Positions 8,728 to 18,316 of a DNA stretch of 46,238 nucleotides are shown here, one piece after another (the stretch's first letter is position 1; every line of letters begins with the position of its first letter). The DNA is from Desulfovibrio sp. (lineage in GTDB: Bacteria; Desulfobacterota; Desulfovibrionia; Desulfovibrionales; Desulfovibrionaceae): assembly GCA_031260725.1 (NCBI GenBank), contig JAISKZ010000020.1, forward strand, positions 1 through 46,238, given 5' to 3'. Position numbers and translations under genes: made by a program. The notes beneath the pieces are model-generated. The model was given only the letters and a program-made list of their open reading frames with translations, made no database searches and was not told where the DNA came from.

Positions 8728-11298
8728 ATGCGATCCCCCCCGCAGCAAGCTCCCTTGCTCTGGCAAATCTATCTCGCTTTCTGGATATCGGGCATCACGG
8801 CAGTCGCATGGCCCTTTCCCGCGCTTGTCTGCGCGCTGCTGCTGCTGTTTGCGGACAAGCGGCTCCGCCGCGCCGTCCGGCTCGGGCTGGCCACAAGCCT
8901 CTGGCTGCTCGGCCTTGCTGTTGCGCACTGGCAATTATACAGCCCCGCTCCGGTTCACTCACTGTCTGACAGCAGACTGACGGAACGCCGCGACAAGCCG
9001 CCGCCGCACGTCTGCGGCGTTGTGAGCGACGTACAAGGCCTGCCGGACAATCGTCTGCGTGTTTTTTTGCAGAACACGCGTGTGCTGCGCGCGCCGCAAT
9101 CGTCTGCAACGGAGCATTCGGTGGAAAACAGGGAAGCGTTGCTGGCGCCGGATCTGACTGCCTGGACGTGGGAAGCGCCATTTTTTAATCCATTGCCTGG
9201 GCAGGCCGTCTGCCTTGACCGGCAGCCGCGCGAGGTTCATGGATTTGCCAATGAAGGTCTCGCGGATTTTGACGTCTGGTGGAAAGCGCGGGGCGTCAAC
9301 TTTCAGGTGTGGAGCAGGGCCGATCAGGGAAATCCGCAACTTTCAGGAGAGGCGAGCACGCCGGCCGTCTGGCGCGCAAACCTAATCCAGGCTTTTCTGA
9401 CAGCGCTGGCGCCGAAAGACCCTGAGCCGTTGCAGAATGCGGACGGAGCTTTTCACTCGGCAGCCGTATACGACATGCCGCAGGGCAAAGCAATTCTTGT
9501 GGCCCTGCTGTTCGGCGACAGACGTTTCATTCGCCAACAGACGATGAACAACTTTGCCGCCGCCACACTGGCGCACAGCCTTGCGCTTTCCGGTCAGCAT
9601 CTGTCCGTGACTGGCCTGCTGGGCCTTGTCTGCGTGCTGGCCGCAGCTCGTCTGTATGCGCCGCTCTATCTCAAACAGCCGCGTCACGTCTGCGCCGTGC
9701 ATGCAGCCTGCCTGCCGGCGCTTGTCTATCTTTGGATCGGCAATGCGCCAGCTTCGCTTGTCCGGGCAAGCTGCATGCTTTTTGTTTCGGCAGTCTGGCT
9801 CACGCGCCATCACCCGCGCACCATGCTCGACGCACTCTGCGCGGCCCTGTTGTGCATCACCGTTGTGTCGCCCTTAAGCGCGCTGGATGTCGGCCTGCAG
9901 CTCTCCGCGCTCTGTGTTGGCGTTATCGGCCTGGGTCTGCCCCTGCTACGTCGTGTACTACCGCCGAACGCTGAATCTGGGACAGCGCGCGAGAGCTTTT
10001 CAAAGCGCTGCGTCCGTCGCCTGTTACAGATTCTGCTTGTCTCCATGCTGATCCAGACGACGCTCCTGCCCATGAACCTGCTGATATTCGACAATGCAGG
10101 TTTCTGGTTTCCGCTCAATATGCTTTGGCTGCCCGCAGTGGACCTGCTGGTGCTGCCCGGCGCCTTCATTGGCCTTGCGTTGCAGATGCTCGGCATGGAT
10201 ACTGCGGCGCGGCTTACGCTCAACCTGATGGCCGCGCCCGGCCAGTGGCTTGCGGATGCGCTCGTCTGGTTCAACGGGCATAATCTTCTGCAGGGGCCAG
10301 CACTGTTACGCCCGCATTGGACGGCACTGCCAGCTTTTGCCGCTCTGACAGGTGCCCTTGCGCTCACGGCCGGGCGCTCTCGTCTGCCGGACGCCGGACG
10401 ACGTCTGCTGTACATCGGACTTGTTCTGCTGTGTGTTGGGCCGATTGCGCGCCTACAGTCGCGCTTTTCCCAAGATACACGCTTGCGCGTCGTGGATGTG
10501 GGACAGGGGCAGGCGCTTGTACTGCGCTTTCCAGGTCATCTGCGTCTGTTGCTGGACGGCGGCGGCAGCGCTTCACCTCGGTTTGATCCCGGTAAGTCGC
10601 TCGTTGCGCCGGTATTGACCAACAATGACGCGCCGCGCCTGACAGCGGTGATCAACAGTCATCCTGACATTGATCATATGGGCGGTCTCATCCATATACT
10701 GCAGCAGTTCAGCGTGGATGCCTTTTTTGACAACGGGCAGGGCCCAGCAGGACTCGCGGGACAACAATGGGACAAGCTGCGGCAGGAACTGGGCAGCCGT
10801 CCGCTTGCAGAAGGAGATGAACTGATCGTGGGCGATCCAGATAGTGGGCTGCGTCTTGCTGTGCTGCATCCGCCACGCAAGACCCTCTGCATGGAAACGC
10901 CTACAAACGGCGTGCAGTCCACTAATGACGAGTCTCTGGTGCTGCGTCTGCTCCGCCGTGGCGAAGGCCTTGTGTTGCTGCCGGGCGACGCCAGCAAGCG
11001 CGTTCTGCGACGTCTGCTGGCTTCAGGGCACGACCTGCACGCCAATGTGCTCATTGCGCCGCACCACGGTTCAGACACGGGCTTTCTCCCCGATTTTTAC
11101 AAAGCCGTTCAGCCCCGTCTGGTGCTGGCATCCTGCGGATTTCAGAACAGCTACGGGCATCCAGGTCGCAAGCTGCAGGCCTGGCTGGCGCAGCAGGGCA
11201 TACCTTTGCTCACAACAGCGCAGTACGGACAAATCAGCGTGACCTTGCCGGAGCGCGGCCCCGCGCGCGTCTCATCCGCACGGGCAAAAACTGATTGA
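8728..11298 (+). CDS. comEC: ComEC/Rec2-type DNA internalization protein
   Basis: Competence-domain core 'ALLFGDRRFIRQQTMNNFAAATLAHSLALSGQHLSVTGLLG' and C-terminal metallo-beta-lactamase domain 'VDVGQGQALVLRFPG...INSHPDIDHMGGL...LIAPHHGS'. Confidence 0.88.
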   Translation: MRSPPQQAPLLWQIYLAFWISGITAVAWPFPALVCALLLLFADKRLRRAVRLGLATSLWLLGLAVAHWQLYSPAPVHSLSDSRLTERRDKPPPHVCGVVSDVQGLPDNRLRVFLQNTRVLRAPQSSATEHSVENREALLAPDLTAWTWEAPFFNPLPGQAVCLDRQPREVHGFANEGLADFDVWWKARGVNFQVWSRADQGNPQLSGEASTPAVWRANLIQAFLTALAPKDPEPLQNADGAFHSAAVYDMPQGKAILVALLFGDRRFIRQQTMNNFAAATLAHSLALSGQHLSVTGLLGLVCVLAAARLYAPLYLKQPRHVCAVHAACLPALVYLWIGNAPASLVRASCMLFVSAVWLTRHHPRTMLDALCAALLCITVVSPLSALDVGLQLSALCVGVIGLGLPLLRRVLPPNAESGTARESFSKRCVRRLLQILLVSMLIQTTLLPMNLLIFDNAGFWFPLNMLWLPAVDLLVLPGAFIGLALQMLGMDTAARLTLNLMAAPGQWLADALVWFNGHNLLQGPALLRPHWTALPAFAALTGALALTAGRSRLPDAGRRLLYIGLVLLCVGPIARLQSRFSQDTRLRVVDVGQGQALVLRFPGHLRLLLDGGGSASPRFDPGKSLVAPVLTNNDAPRLTAVINSHPDIDHMGGLIHILQQFSVDAFFDNGQGPAGLAGQQWDKLRQELGSRPLAEGDELIVGDPDSGLRLAVLHPPRKTLCMETPTNGVQSTNDESLVLRLLRRGEGLVLLPGDASKRVLRRLLASGHDLHANVLIAPHHGSDTGFLPDFYKAVQPRLVLASCGFQNSYGHPGRKLQAWLAQQGIPLLTTAQYGQISVTLPERGPARVSSARAKTD

Positions 11299-11361
11299 GC
11301 AGGCGGGGGAGACGACGATCCGTTGCGGCGCCTCAGGCTTTCGTCAGGTGCATGACGACGC

Positions 11362-11397
11362 AACCTGCCCGACTTCTGTAAAGAAGTCGGGCAGGTT
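11362..11397. terminator. Bidirectional intrinsic terminator between convergent comEC and lctP
   Basis: Perfect 15-bp stem aacctgcccgacttc-tgtaaa-gaagtcgggcaggtt followed by a T-rich tract. Confidence 0.85.
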
Positions 11398-11487
11398 TTA
11401 TTGATGTCGCTGTCCGCATAGCCCACTGCAAGCGAACTCGGGCGCGAAGTATAACGCCTCGCGTCTGCAGCATATTTTGTTGGTGTT

Positions 11488-13242
11488 TCAGGGCACCATT
11501 TTGGCTCTGGCAGCATCCAGAACAGTTTGTATTGACGGAGGAATGTCGGGCAGCATGCCGTGCAGCGGGTAAGCCTGGAGCAATACGATGAGACACACAG
11601 CCAAGGTCATGGCCAGAGAGTGGAAAATAGTAAAGCGGAAGAGGTTGCCTTCCTGCCCTACCATGCCGGTAGCCGACGTCGCCACAGAGATGGACTGGGG
11701 CGAAATCATCTTGCCGGTTACGCCGCCTGATGAGTTTGAGGCGACCGTCAGGTAGGGGTCAACGCCTACCTGCTGAGCTGTGGTAGCCTGCAGGCTGCTG
11801 AACAGAGCGTTGGACGAGGTGTCTGAACCTGTCAGGAACACGCCGAGCCAGCCGAGAATCGGGGCAAAGAACGGGAACAGCCAGCCGGTCTTAGTAAAGG
11901 CCAGACCAAGAGTGGAACTCATGCCGGAATAGTTCATGGTATAGGCCAGACCAAGAATCATGGCTATTGTCGCAATGGGGTAGCGCAACTGATAGATGGT
12001 GCGCATGAAGCAGGCTATGGCCTTGCCGATTCCGTAGTTCGGCATGATGAAAGAGGCCATGAGGCCGGAGAGCAGGATGGCCGTGCCGCCCGCCGTGACA
12101 AAGTTGAAATTGAACTGAGCGGTGTAGATTTTTTCGGCGGTGACGATGGGAGTCGCCTGCCACACAACGCCATTCAGACCGGGCCACGGGATGCCGAGGG
12201 CAAAGCCTTCAATCGCCTTTACAGCGCCTTTGAAGGCAGGCAAGCCCCAGATTGTGACCATGGCCGCAAGAATAATGTAGGGCATCCAGGCGCGCAGGAT
12301 TTCTCCGCAGCTGTAGTTCGACGCGGAAGGACCGGAAGTGGAGGCCGGTTCCTCGGGAAAATGAAAGATGTTTCTGGGTTTCCACACGCGCAGCAGCACG
12401 ATCAGACCGGCAATGGTCACCATGGCGGACAGAATGTCCGGGAGATAGGGGCCGAGGAAATTGGAGGCAAAAAATTGCGTACCGGCAAAACAAATGCCCG
12501 CGACGAGCAACGCCGGCAAGACCTCAAAGGTGCGTTTGATGCCGCACATGGTGATGCTGACCCAGCAGGGAACAATAATGGAAAGGAAGGGCAACTGGCG
12601 GCCCACGATTTTACTGATGTGAAACGTGGTTTCATCAACACTGAGACCGGATGCCGCAGCTAGACCGGAAGCCGAGCTACCTACAATAATCGGCACGCCG
12701 ATGGCGCCGAAGGCCACAGGCGCGGTGTTGGCGATCAGGCAGATACCGGCCGCATAGAGCGGACTGAATCCGAGGCCCACCAGCATGGCGGCAGTGATGG
12801 CGACAGGGGTGCCGAAGCCAGCCGTGCCTTCAATAAAGGAGCCGAAGGCAAAGGCGATGAAAATGGCTTGCAGACGGCGGTCGTCCGTCATGCTCGCCAG
12901 AGAGTTCTTGATGATTTCAAATTCTCCGGATTCCACCGTCATGTTGTAAATCCACACGGCGGTGATAATGATCCAGACAATGGGAAAGATGCCGAACAAG
13001 GCGCCCATAACCGTGGAGTTGATGGTCAGACCCACAGGCATCCCCCATACGGTTATGGCCAGAATGATGGCGGACAGAGTGCCTGCAAAGGCCGCTTTGT
13101 GGCCGGCTGCCCGTTTCACAGCCAGCATGTAGAAAAGCAGATACAGAGGTATGGCCGCCACCAGTGCGGAAAGCAGGTACTCTGGCAGGCCGGGTGCAAT
13201 CAAGCCCAGCGGGTCATAAATTTGTGTCCATTTTCCCATCAT
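11488..13242 (-). CDS. lctP: L-lactate permease (LctP family)
   Basis: 584 aa; 'FIEGTAGFGTPVAITAAMLVGLGFSPLYAAGICLIANTAPVAFGAIGVPI' and 'GVFLTGSDTSSNALFSSLQATTAQQVGVDP'. Confidence 0.93.
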   Translation of the reverse strand: MMGKWTQIYDPLGLIAPGLPEYLLSALVAAIPLYLLFYMLAVKRAAGHKAAFAGTLSAIILAITVWGMPVGLTINSTVMGALFGIFPIVWIIITAVWIYNMTVESGEFEIIKNSLASMTDDRRLQAIFIAFAFGSFIEGTAGFGTPVAITAAMLVGLGFSPLYAAGICLIANTAPVAFGAIGVPIIVGSSASGLAAASGLSVDETTFHISKIVGRQLPFLSIIVPCWVSITMCGIKRTFEVLPALLVAGICFAGTQFFASNFLGPYLPDILSAMVTIAGLIVLLRVWKPRNIFHFPEEPASTSGPSASNYSCGEILRAWMPYIILAAMVTIWGLPAFKGAVKAIEGFALGIPWPGLNGVVWQATPIVTAEKIYTAQFNFNFVTAGGTAILLSGLMASFIMPNYGIGKAIACFMRTIYQLRYPIATIAMILGLAYTMNYSGMSSTLGLAFTKTGWLFPFFAPILGWLGVFLTGSDTSSNALFSSLQATTAQQVGVDPYLTVASNSSGGVTGKMISPQSISVATSATGMVGQEGNLFRFTIFHSLAMTLAVCLIVLLQAYPLHGMLPDIPPSIQTVLDAARAKMVP

Positions 13243-13329
13243 AGGCTCCTGTCGTTGGTATGTTACGTTTATAGCACACGCCGAGGGCAGCCGTCACAGC
13301 CTGCAAGGCACGCTCAGGCACATTTTCCG

Positions 13330-15483
13330 TTACCGTTTCAGGTTTTCCGCCAAAAGCTCCGCTATGTGATCAACCCTGACGTTAAGAGCCTCCTTTTCCG
13401 CGCCGCCGCGCAGCTGCATGACGCAGCCGGGGCAGTCCACCACCATACGTGATGCTCCCGTCGAGCGAAGATTCGTCAGTTTTTTCCTCAGCAGCTGGGC
13501 TGAAATTTCCGGGAATTTCATGGAATACGTTCCGCCGAAACCACAGCAGACTTCCTCTTCCTCGCAAGGCTCATACGTTGCTGCAGCCTTGATGAGATCA
13601 TGGGGAGCCTCTTTGACGCCAAGCCCGCGGCAGAGATGGCAGGATGCGTGATAGGTGACTTTCTGTCCTGAATTGCTGAAGTCGTCAGGGCCAAGCTCCA
13701 GTTTATCGTGCACAAAGGAGCTGAAGTCGGTAATCCTATCCGCAAATGCCTTTGCCTCGGCGTAAAGCCTGGCATCGTGATCAAGCATGGGCGGGTAATT
13801 GTGTTTCAAATATGAGGCGCAACTGGCGCACAGCGTGATAATGGCGTCATAATTTTTGCCGAAAAACGCACGCACGTTCTGCTCCGCCACGTCCACTGCA
13901 GTTTTGCGCTGACCCATCATTTCAAGCGGCAGGCCGCAGCAGCTCTGTTCAAAAGGAAAATCCACGTCCACGTTTTTTGCGGCCAGAATTTTCACACAGG
14001 CTTCAAGCTGCTCGGGATAGACAAAATCCTGGGCGCAGCCACTGAAAATAGCCACTCGAAATTTCGGGTCGCTCACTTTCGGGACGATCTCCGGCCATCG
14101 GTCGCGGAACGACTGTGAAGCAATGGCAGGCAGCGCCTTGAATCCGTGCTTGCCGAGGAAAATAGCCGGCAAATGCCGCTGGAACTGCGTGCCGCCGGTA
14201 AAAGGTTTTTGCGCGTATTTCGCGAATTTCAAGAGGGTGTGGAAGAACTTGCGGTTCTTCATGACAGAGGCAAGCAGCGCCGCCTGGATGTCGCTGCCCT
14301 GCTCATCGGTCAGACGGCTGCGTATTTCACGAATCAGACGCGGCAAATCAATACCTCCGGCACAGACGTTTTTGCAGGCTTCACAGCCAATGCAATTCTG
14401 GCACAGCACCTTGGCCTTGTCCTTGCCGTGGAAAAAATAGGTAAGAATCAAGCCGATGGCGCCGATATAGATATACCCCAGCTTGTGGCCGCCCACGAGG
14501 CGGAACACAGGACAGACGTTGGCGCACGCGCCACAGCGCACGCAGCGGAAAATCTGTGAAAACAGCGGGTCTTTGGCTATTTCCGTACGGCCGTTGTCCA
14601 CAAAGACAACGTGCAGGATTTTTTTATTATCGGGATTGACGGAACATGCCCCAGCCCCGCACATCCATGTGACATAGGCGGTCAGGCGCTGGGCCGTCGC
14701 GTTGCGCGACAGCACCTGAAGGACTGTCAGTGCCTCGTCCAGCGTGGGAGTGAGTTTGTCAAGCCCGGCTATGACAACGTGCACGCGCGGCAGGGTTGTG
14801 ACCATGCGGGCGTTGCCCTCGTTCGTCACCGTGGTCACAGCGCCGTTTTCCGCAATGGCAAAGTTACAGCCGCTGACGCCCATATCCGCCTCAATGAATT
14901 TGCGCCGCAACTGCACGCGGGCCACTTTCACAAGGCGCTGGATGTCCGAATCCTGTTTGACCCCGGTGACTTTGGTGAAGTCATCGGCAACCTGATACCG
15001 CGAAAGGTGAATGGCCGGCAAAACCATGTGCGAAGGTCCTTCGTGGCGCAACTGTATGATCCATTCGCCGAGATCTGTTTCGTCCACAATAAGATTGTCG
15101 GCAAACAGACGGTCGTTGAGCTGTGTTTCTTCAGCCGTCATGGATTTGGATTTGACGATCCGCTTGACATTATTTTCTCTGGCTATACGGGCTATGATGT
15201 CGTTTGCCTCTGCCGCCGTTGCCGCGCGGTGCACGTGCACGCCGCGTTTTTCAGCATTATTTTTGAAGCGCGCATAGAGTTCTTCCATGTGCCGACAGGC
15301 GTTGTCTCTGGCTTCGGTGATTTTGTTGATAAGCCCATGTTCGTCCACTTCCCGGAAAATAGATTCGCGATTGGCGCGGTAGGACACGGCAAAAGTGTCC
15401 AGTGTGCGGCGCAAAAAATCATCCTGCAGGGCGGAATCTATTTGCTTGCGATATTCTGAAAGGCTAGTTGGGGCTTCATGCAT
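13330..15483 (-). CDS. L-lactate oxidation Fe-S protein, LutB-like domain fused to a LutA-like CCG domain
   Basis: N-terminal LUD/LutB region (ENGAVTTVTNEGNARM), ferredoxin motifs CVRCGACANVCPVF and CIGCEACKNVC, then CCG-type motifs (FSGCAQDFVYPEQLEACVKILAAKNVDVDFPFEQSCCGLP; CCGFGGTYSMKFPEIS). Start set at ATG 15483. Confidence 0.88.
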   Translation of the reverse strand: MHEAPTSLSEYRKQIDSALQDDFLRRTLDTFAVSYRANRESIFREVDEHGLINKITEARDNACRHMEELYARFKNNAEKRGVHVHRAATAAEANDIIARIARENNVKRIVKSKSMTAEETQLNDRLFADNLIVDETDLGEWIIQLRHEGPSHMVLPAIHLSRYQVADDFTKVTGVKQDSDIQRLVKVARVQLRRKFIEADMGVSGCNFAIAENGAVTTVTNEGNARMVTTLPRVHVVIAGLDKLTPTLDEALTVLQVLSRNATAQRLTAYVTWMCGAGACSVNPDNKKILHVVFVDNGRTEIAKDPLFSQIFRCVRCGACANVCPVFRLVGGHKLGYIYIGAIGLILTYFFHGKDKAKVLCQNCIGCEACKNVCAGGIDLPRLIREIRSRLTDEQGSDIQAALLASVMKNRKFFHTLLKFAKYAQKPFTGGTQFQRHLPAIFLGKHGFKALPAIASQSFRDRWPEIVPKVSDPKFRVAIFSGCAQDFVYPEQLEACVKILAAKNVDVDFPFEQSCCGLPLEMMGQRKTAVDVAEQNVRAFFGKNYDAIITLCASCASYLKHNYPPMLDHDARLYAEAKAFADRITDFSSFVHDKLELGPDDFSNSGQKVTYHASCHLCRGLGVKEAPHDLIKAAATYEPCEEEEVCCGFGGTYSMKFPEISAQLLRKKLTNLRSTGASRMVVDCPGCVMQLRGGAEKEALNVRVDHIAELLAENLKR

Positions 15484-15487
15484 GGCC

Positions 15488-16135
15488 TCAGTCCTCCAAA
15501 AGAATAATGTGCAATTCCAGCGGGCCGTGCACGCCCACGGCGGCCACACGCTCAATATCGGCGGTGCGGCTGGGTCCAGAGACCAGCGTGGTGTATGTGG
15601 TTTCACCCTCTGCCATGCGTTCGCGCAAATACTGGGCAATGGATGGCAAATCTGGATAAATTGTTGACTTGCGCAGCATAATGACGTGAATTTCCGCAAT
15701 CATGCCGGCAAGCCGGGCGTCTTCGCTATCCGTATTCATCATGCAGGTGCCGCTTGCCGCCACGCCCAGCCTTGCCTGGGTAATACCCACGTCAAAACCG
15801 GCCACATATCGGCGCAGACCATCGCGAATGCAAAGAAATCCCTTTTCTTCACAGGTTTTGGACAACGCGGCGAGATCCGCGTCGTTCAAATCAGGTGCGG
15901 CCACTATTCGCTTGACGCGCGTGGGCTGTTTATTGGGTCCGGGAGGGCCTTGTTCCGTGCCGGGTTCGTTTGTCAGAAGCTCGGCAGGTTGTTTGCTTTC
16001 ACAAACGTCCACCACATACTGCAGCGCCGCCGCCATCGACGGGAGCTCCTGCACTACGGCGTTGACTGCCGCTGCTTTGGCGGTGAAAGTCTCCACCAGG
16101 TGTTGGTTAACGGAATCTGCAAGGGCCATAGACAT
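15488..16135 (-). CDS. lutC: LUD-domain lactate utilization protein (LutC/YkgG family)
   Basis: 'VGITQARLGVAASGTCMMNTDSEDARLAGMIAEIHVIMLRKSTIYPDL' and 'LVSGPSRTADIERVAAVGVHGPLELHIILLED'. 4-nt gap to the LutB-A fusion. Confidence 0.88.
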   Translation of the reverse strand: MSMALADSVNQHLVETFTAKAAAVNAVVQELPSMAAALQYVVDVCESKQPAELLTNEPGTEQGPPGPNKQPTRVKRIVAAPDLNDADLAALSKTCEEKGFLCIRDGLRRYVAGFDVGITQARLGVAASGTCMMNTDSEDARLAGMIAEIHVIMLRKSTIYPDLPSIAQYLRERMAEGETTYTTLVSGPSRTADIERVAAVGVHGPLELHIILLED

Positions 16136-16181
16136 CTCCTTTGAGTAAACAGACAGTTATCTCAGTCCTCAGCATAAAGCT

Positions 16182-16493
16182 CTAGCATGTGCCTGACCTG
16201 CACCCTGTATTGTTGTGGGAAAGCACGTCATCAAGCTGCATCCTGCAGGCAAGACATTCCGGCAAGTACACCGCAACCTTGTAATGACGCAGAACCTTCA
16301 GAGAGACTTCAGACATGTCCGTATACAATTTATCGCCCATACAGCCTGGGTCAAAGCGATTTTCAGTCAGCCGTCCTGACGGGCTTCGTTCATGCCCGGA
16401 TATTTGGTGCAGGGGCTGTGCGGCGAGCTGGCGTATATGGCCTGGTCGCCCAGCATAAAAATCTTTGATAAGCGCCTGACTTGCTATAGACAC
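16182..16493 (-). pseudogene. Decayed remnant of a CCG-domain (GlcF/LutA-like) Fe-S subunit
   Basis: 'FDPGCMGDKLYTDMSEVSLKVLRHYKVAVYLPECLAC' resembles the GCxxxxxYxxxxxxxxxVLxxxxVxVxxPxxxxCC core. No intact upstream ferredoxin region, and the downstream part is degenerate. Confidence 0.5.
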
Positions 16494-16700
16494 TCCTTGA
16501 GCGAACTGCGGACGGAAACAACAGCTGCTTCTGACTCACTACATCCACCAACGCCTGAAGCGATATTTTATCCAGAGTTCAAATATGGCTGACCCGACAA
16601 AGCCTGATGATTATATATACATTTTATAGATATTCCATAAAAAGTCAAGCACCTCGCGTAGCAGATAATCCATTGTTTTATTTTGTAAAAATCTCAAAAT

Positions 16701-16729
16701 CACTACAGGAGCGATTCGCTACTGTAGTG
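16701..16729. repeat. 29-nt near-perfect palindrome, candidate operator or activator site
   Basis: cactacag-g-agcga-t-tcgct-a-ctgtagtg: 8-bp arms, one mismatch, 5-bp inner arms, 1-nt centre. Confidence 0.55.
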
Positions 16730-16832
16730 GCTGTCCATTATCGGAAATCGACGAAGCCTGTCGCAGGCAAGGCAGCATTCTGCGTTTACCATCTTTGCGC
16801 CTAGCCGCCGCGTCTGTTAAAGAAGGCAAGCT

Positions 16833-18047
16833 TCAGTGGGCACACACCCCGCTTAAAAGATGGGCCATTTTTTCTTTTTTTGTGCGCAGATAAGCCTCAT
16901 TTTCAGAGCATGCCTCCATTTCAACAGGCACACGCTCCACAATTTCAATGCCGTAGCCGGAAAGACCGACAATTTTCTTTGGGTTGTTTGTCAAAAGACG
17001 TATTTTGCGGATGCCGAGATCCACCAGAATTTGTGCGCCAATGCCGTAATCGCGCAAATCGTCGGGGAAGCCCAGTTTGCGGTTGGCCTCCACAGTGTCG
17101 TAGCCCTGATCTTGCAGTGCGTACGCCCGGATTTTATTGGCAAGTCCAATGCCGCGTCCCTCCTGACGCATATAGAGCAGCGCGCCGCGCCTTTCCTTTT
17201 CAATTTGCCAAAGCGCTGCTCCGAGCTGCCCGCGGCAGTCGCAACGCAACGAGCCGAGCGCGTCCCCTGTCAGGCACTGACTGTGCACACGCACAAGCAC
17301 TGGCTCAGGCCCGGAAATATCGCCCTTGACAAGAGCCAGATGCGTGTCGGACTCAATTTCGTTCCCGTAAGCATGGATAGTAAAATCGCCGTACAGACTC
17401 GGCAAATGCGCGCGCGCTGCGCAACGCACGGACACCTGGCCCCGTTCGAGACGGTAGCGGATGATGTCCTTGACGGCTGCGATTTTGATGCGATGTTCCT
17501 GAGAAAATTGTTCCAGATCCGCCATGCGGGCCATGCTGCCGTCGTCGCGCATGACTTCACAGATCACGGCCGCAGGTTTCAAACCCGCCAGACGCGCAAG
17601 ATCCACTCCACCCTCTGTCTGGCCGGCGCGGGCGAGCACGCCGTCGTCGCGCGCCCTGATCGGGAAAACATGACCGGGTGTGACAATATCTTCTGGCCTA
17701 GCGTTGTCCGCCACGGCGGCCCTGATGGTGACAGCCCTGTCGGCGACCGATATGCCTGTGGTGGTTCCCACGCGGGCCTCAATGGAAACAGTGAAATTTG
17801 TGCCGAAACGCGAACTGTTGCGCTGGGCCATGAGCGGCAGCTGCAAACGGTCCACGAGTTCGGGCGCCATAGGCAGGCATATGAGACCACGCCCGTATTT
17901 TGCCATAAAATTAACGGACTCTGGACTGACGTGTTCGGCGGCCATGGTCAGATCGCCTTCATTTTCACGGTCCTCGTCGTCCACAAGAATAATCATTTTG
18001 CCCTGCCGGATGTCGGCAACGGCTTCCTCCACGCTGCACAGAGGCAT
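16833..18047 (-). CDS. ribBA: 3,4-dihydroxy-2-butanone-4-phosphate synthase / GTP cyclohydrolase II
   Basis: RibB '[43 protein letters not shown]'; RibA '[24 protein letters not shown]...[30 protein letters not shown]'. ATG 18047 preceded by AAGGAGTT. Confidence 0.95.
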   Translation of the reverse strand: MPLCSVEEAVADIRQGKMIILVDDEDRENEGDLTMAAEHVSPESVNFMAKYGRGLICLPMAPELVDRLQLPLMAQRNSSRFGTNFTVSIEARVGTTTGISVADRAVTIRAAVADNARPEDIVTPGHVFPIRARDDGVLARAGQTEGGVDLARLAGLKPAAVICEVMRDDGSMARMADLEQFSQEHRIKIAAVKDIIRYRLERGQVSVRCAARAHLPSLYGDFTIHAYGNEIESDTHLALVKGDISGPEPVLVRVHSQCLTGDALGSLRCDCRGQLGAALWQIEKERRGALLYMRQEGRGIGLANKIRAYALQDQGYDTVEANRKLGFPDDLRDYGIGAQILVDLGIRKIRLLTNNPKKIVGLSGYGIEIVERVPVEMEACSENEAYLRTKKEKMAHLLSGVCAH

Positions 18048-18316
18048 GACATAACTCCTTCCAATCGGACAATATGTTGCAGGGAGGAAGGTATAAAGCG
18101 ACGAAGGTTCTGTCAACCCGTGTGTCTGTAATCAACAATATATTGATATAGCTATTTTTTGCTCTGTCACGGTAATGCCGGGACAAGCGTGGGATGCCCG
18201 TGACCACCAAGGAGAAGGGCACAGTTTCTGCAGGTGTTTTACATAATTTTGCGATGGCGCTTATACGCTCACACGTCGTATGGATGCGGAAAACACGCAT
18301 AAGGTGCACCCGCAGC

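Noticed and set aside
14611-15459. 282-aa plus-strand ORF
   Set aside because: Antisense to the LutB-A fusion, with low-complexity His/Arg-rich shadow composition.
16860-18131. 423-aa plus-strand ORF
   Set aside because: Antisense to the clear ribBA gene; no recognisable motifs. A shadow ORF.
18130-18316. Possible degraded gene between ribBA and the RND pump
   Set aside because: Translated both strands by eye and found no convincing family similarity; left as unexplained non-coding.
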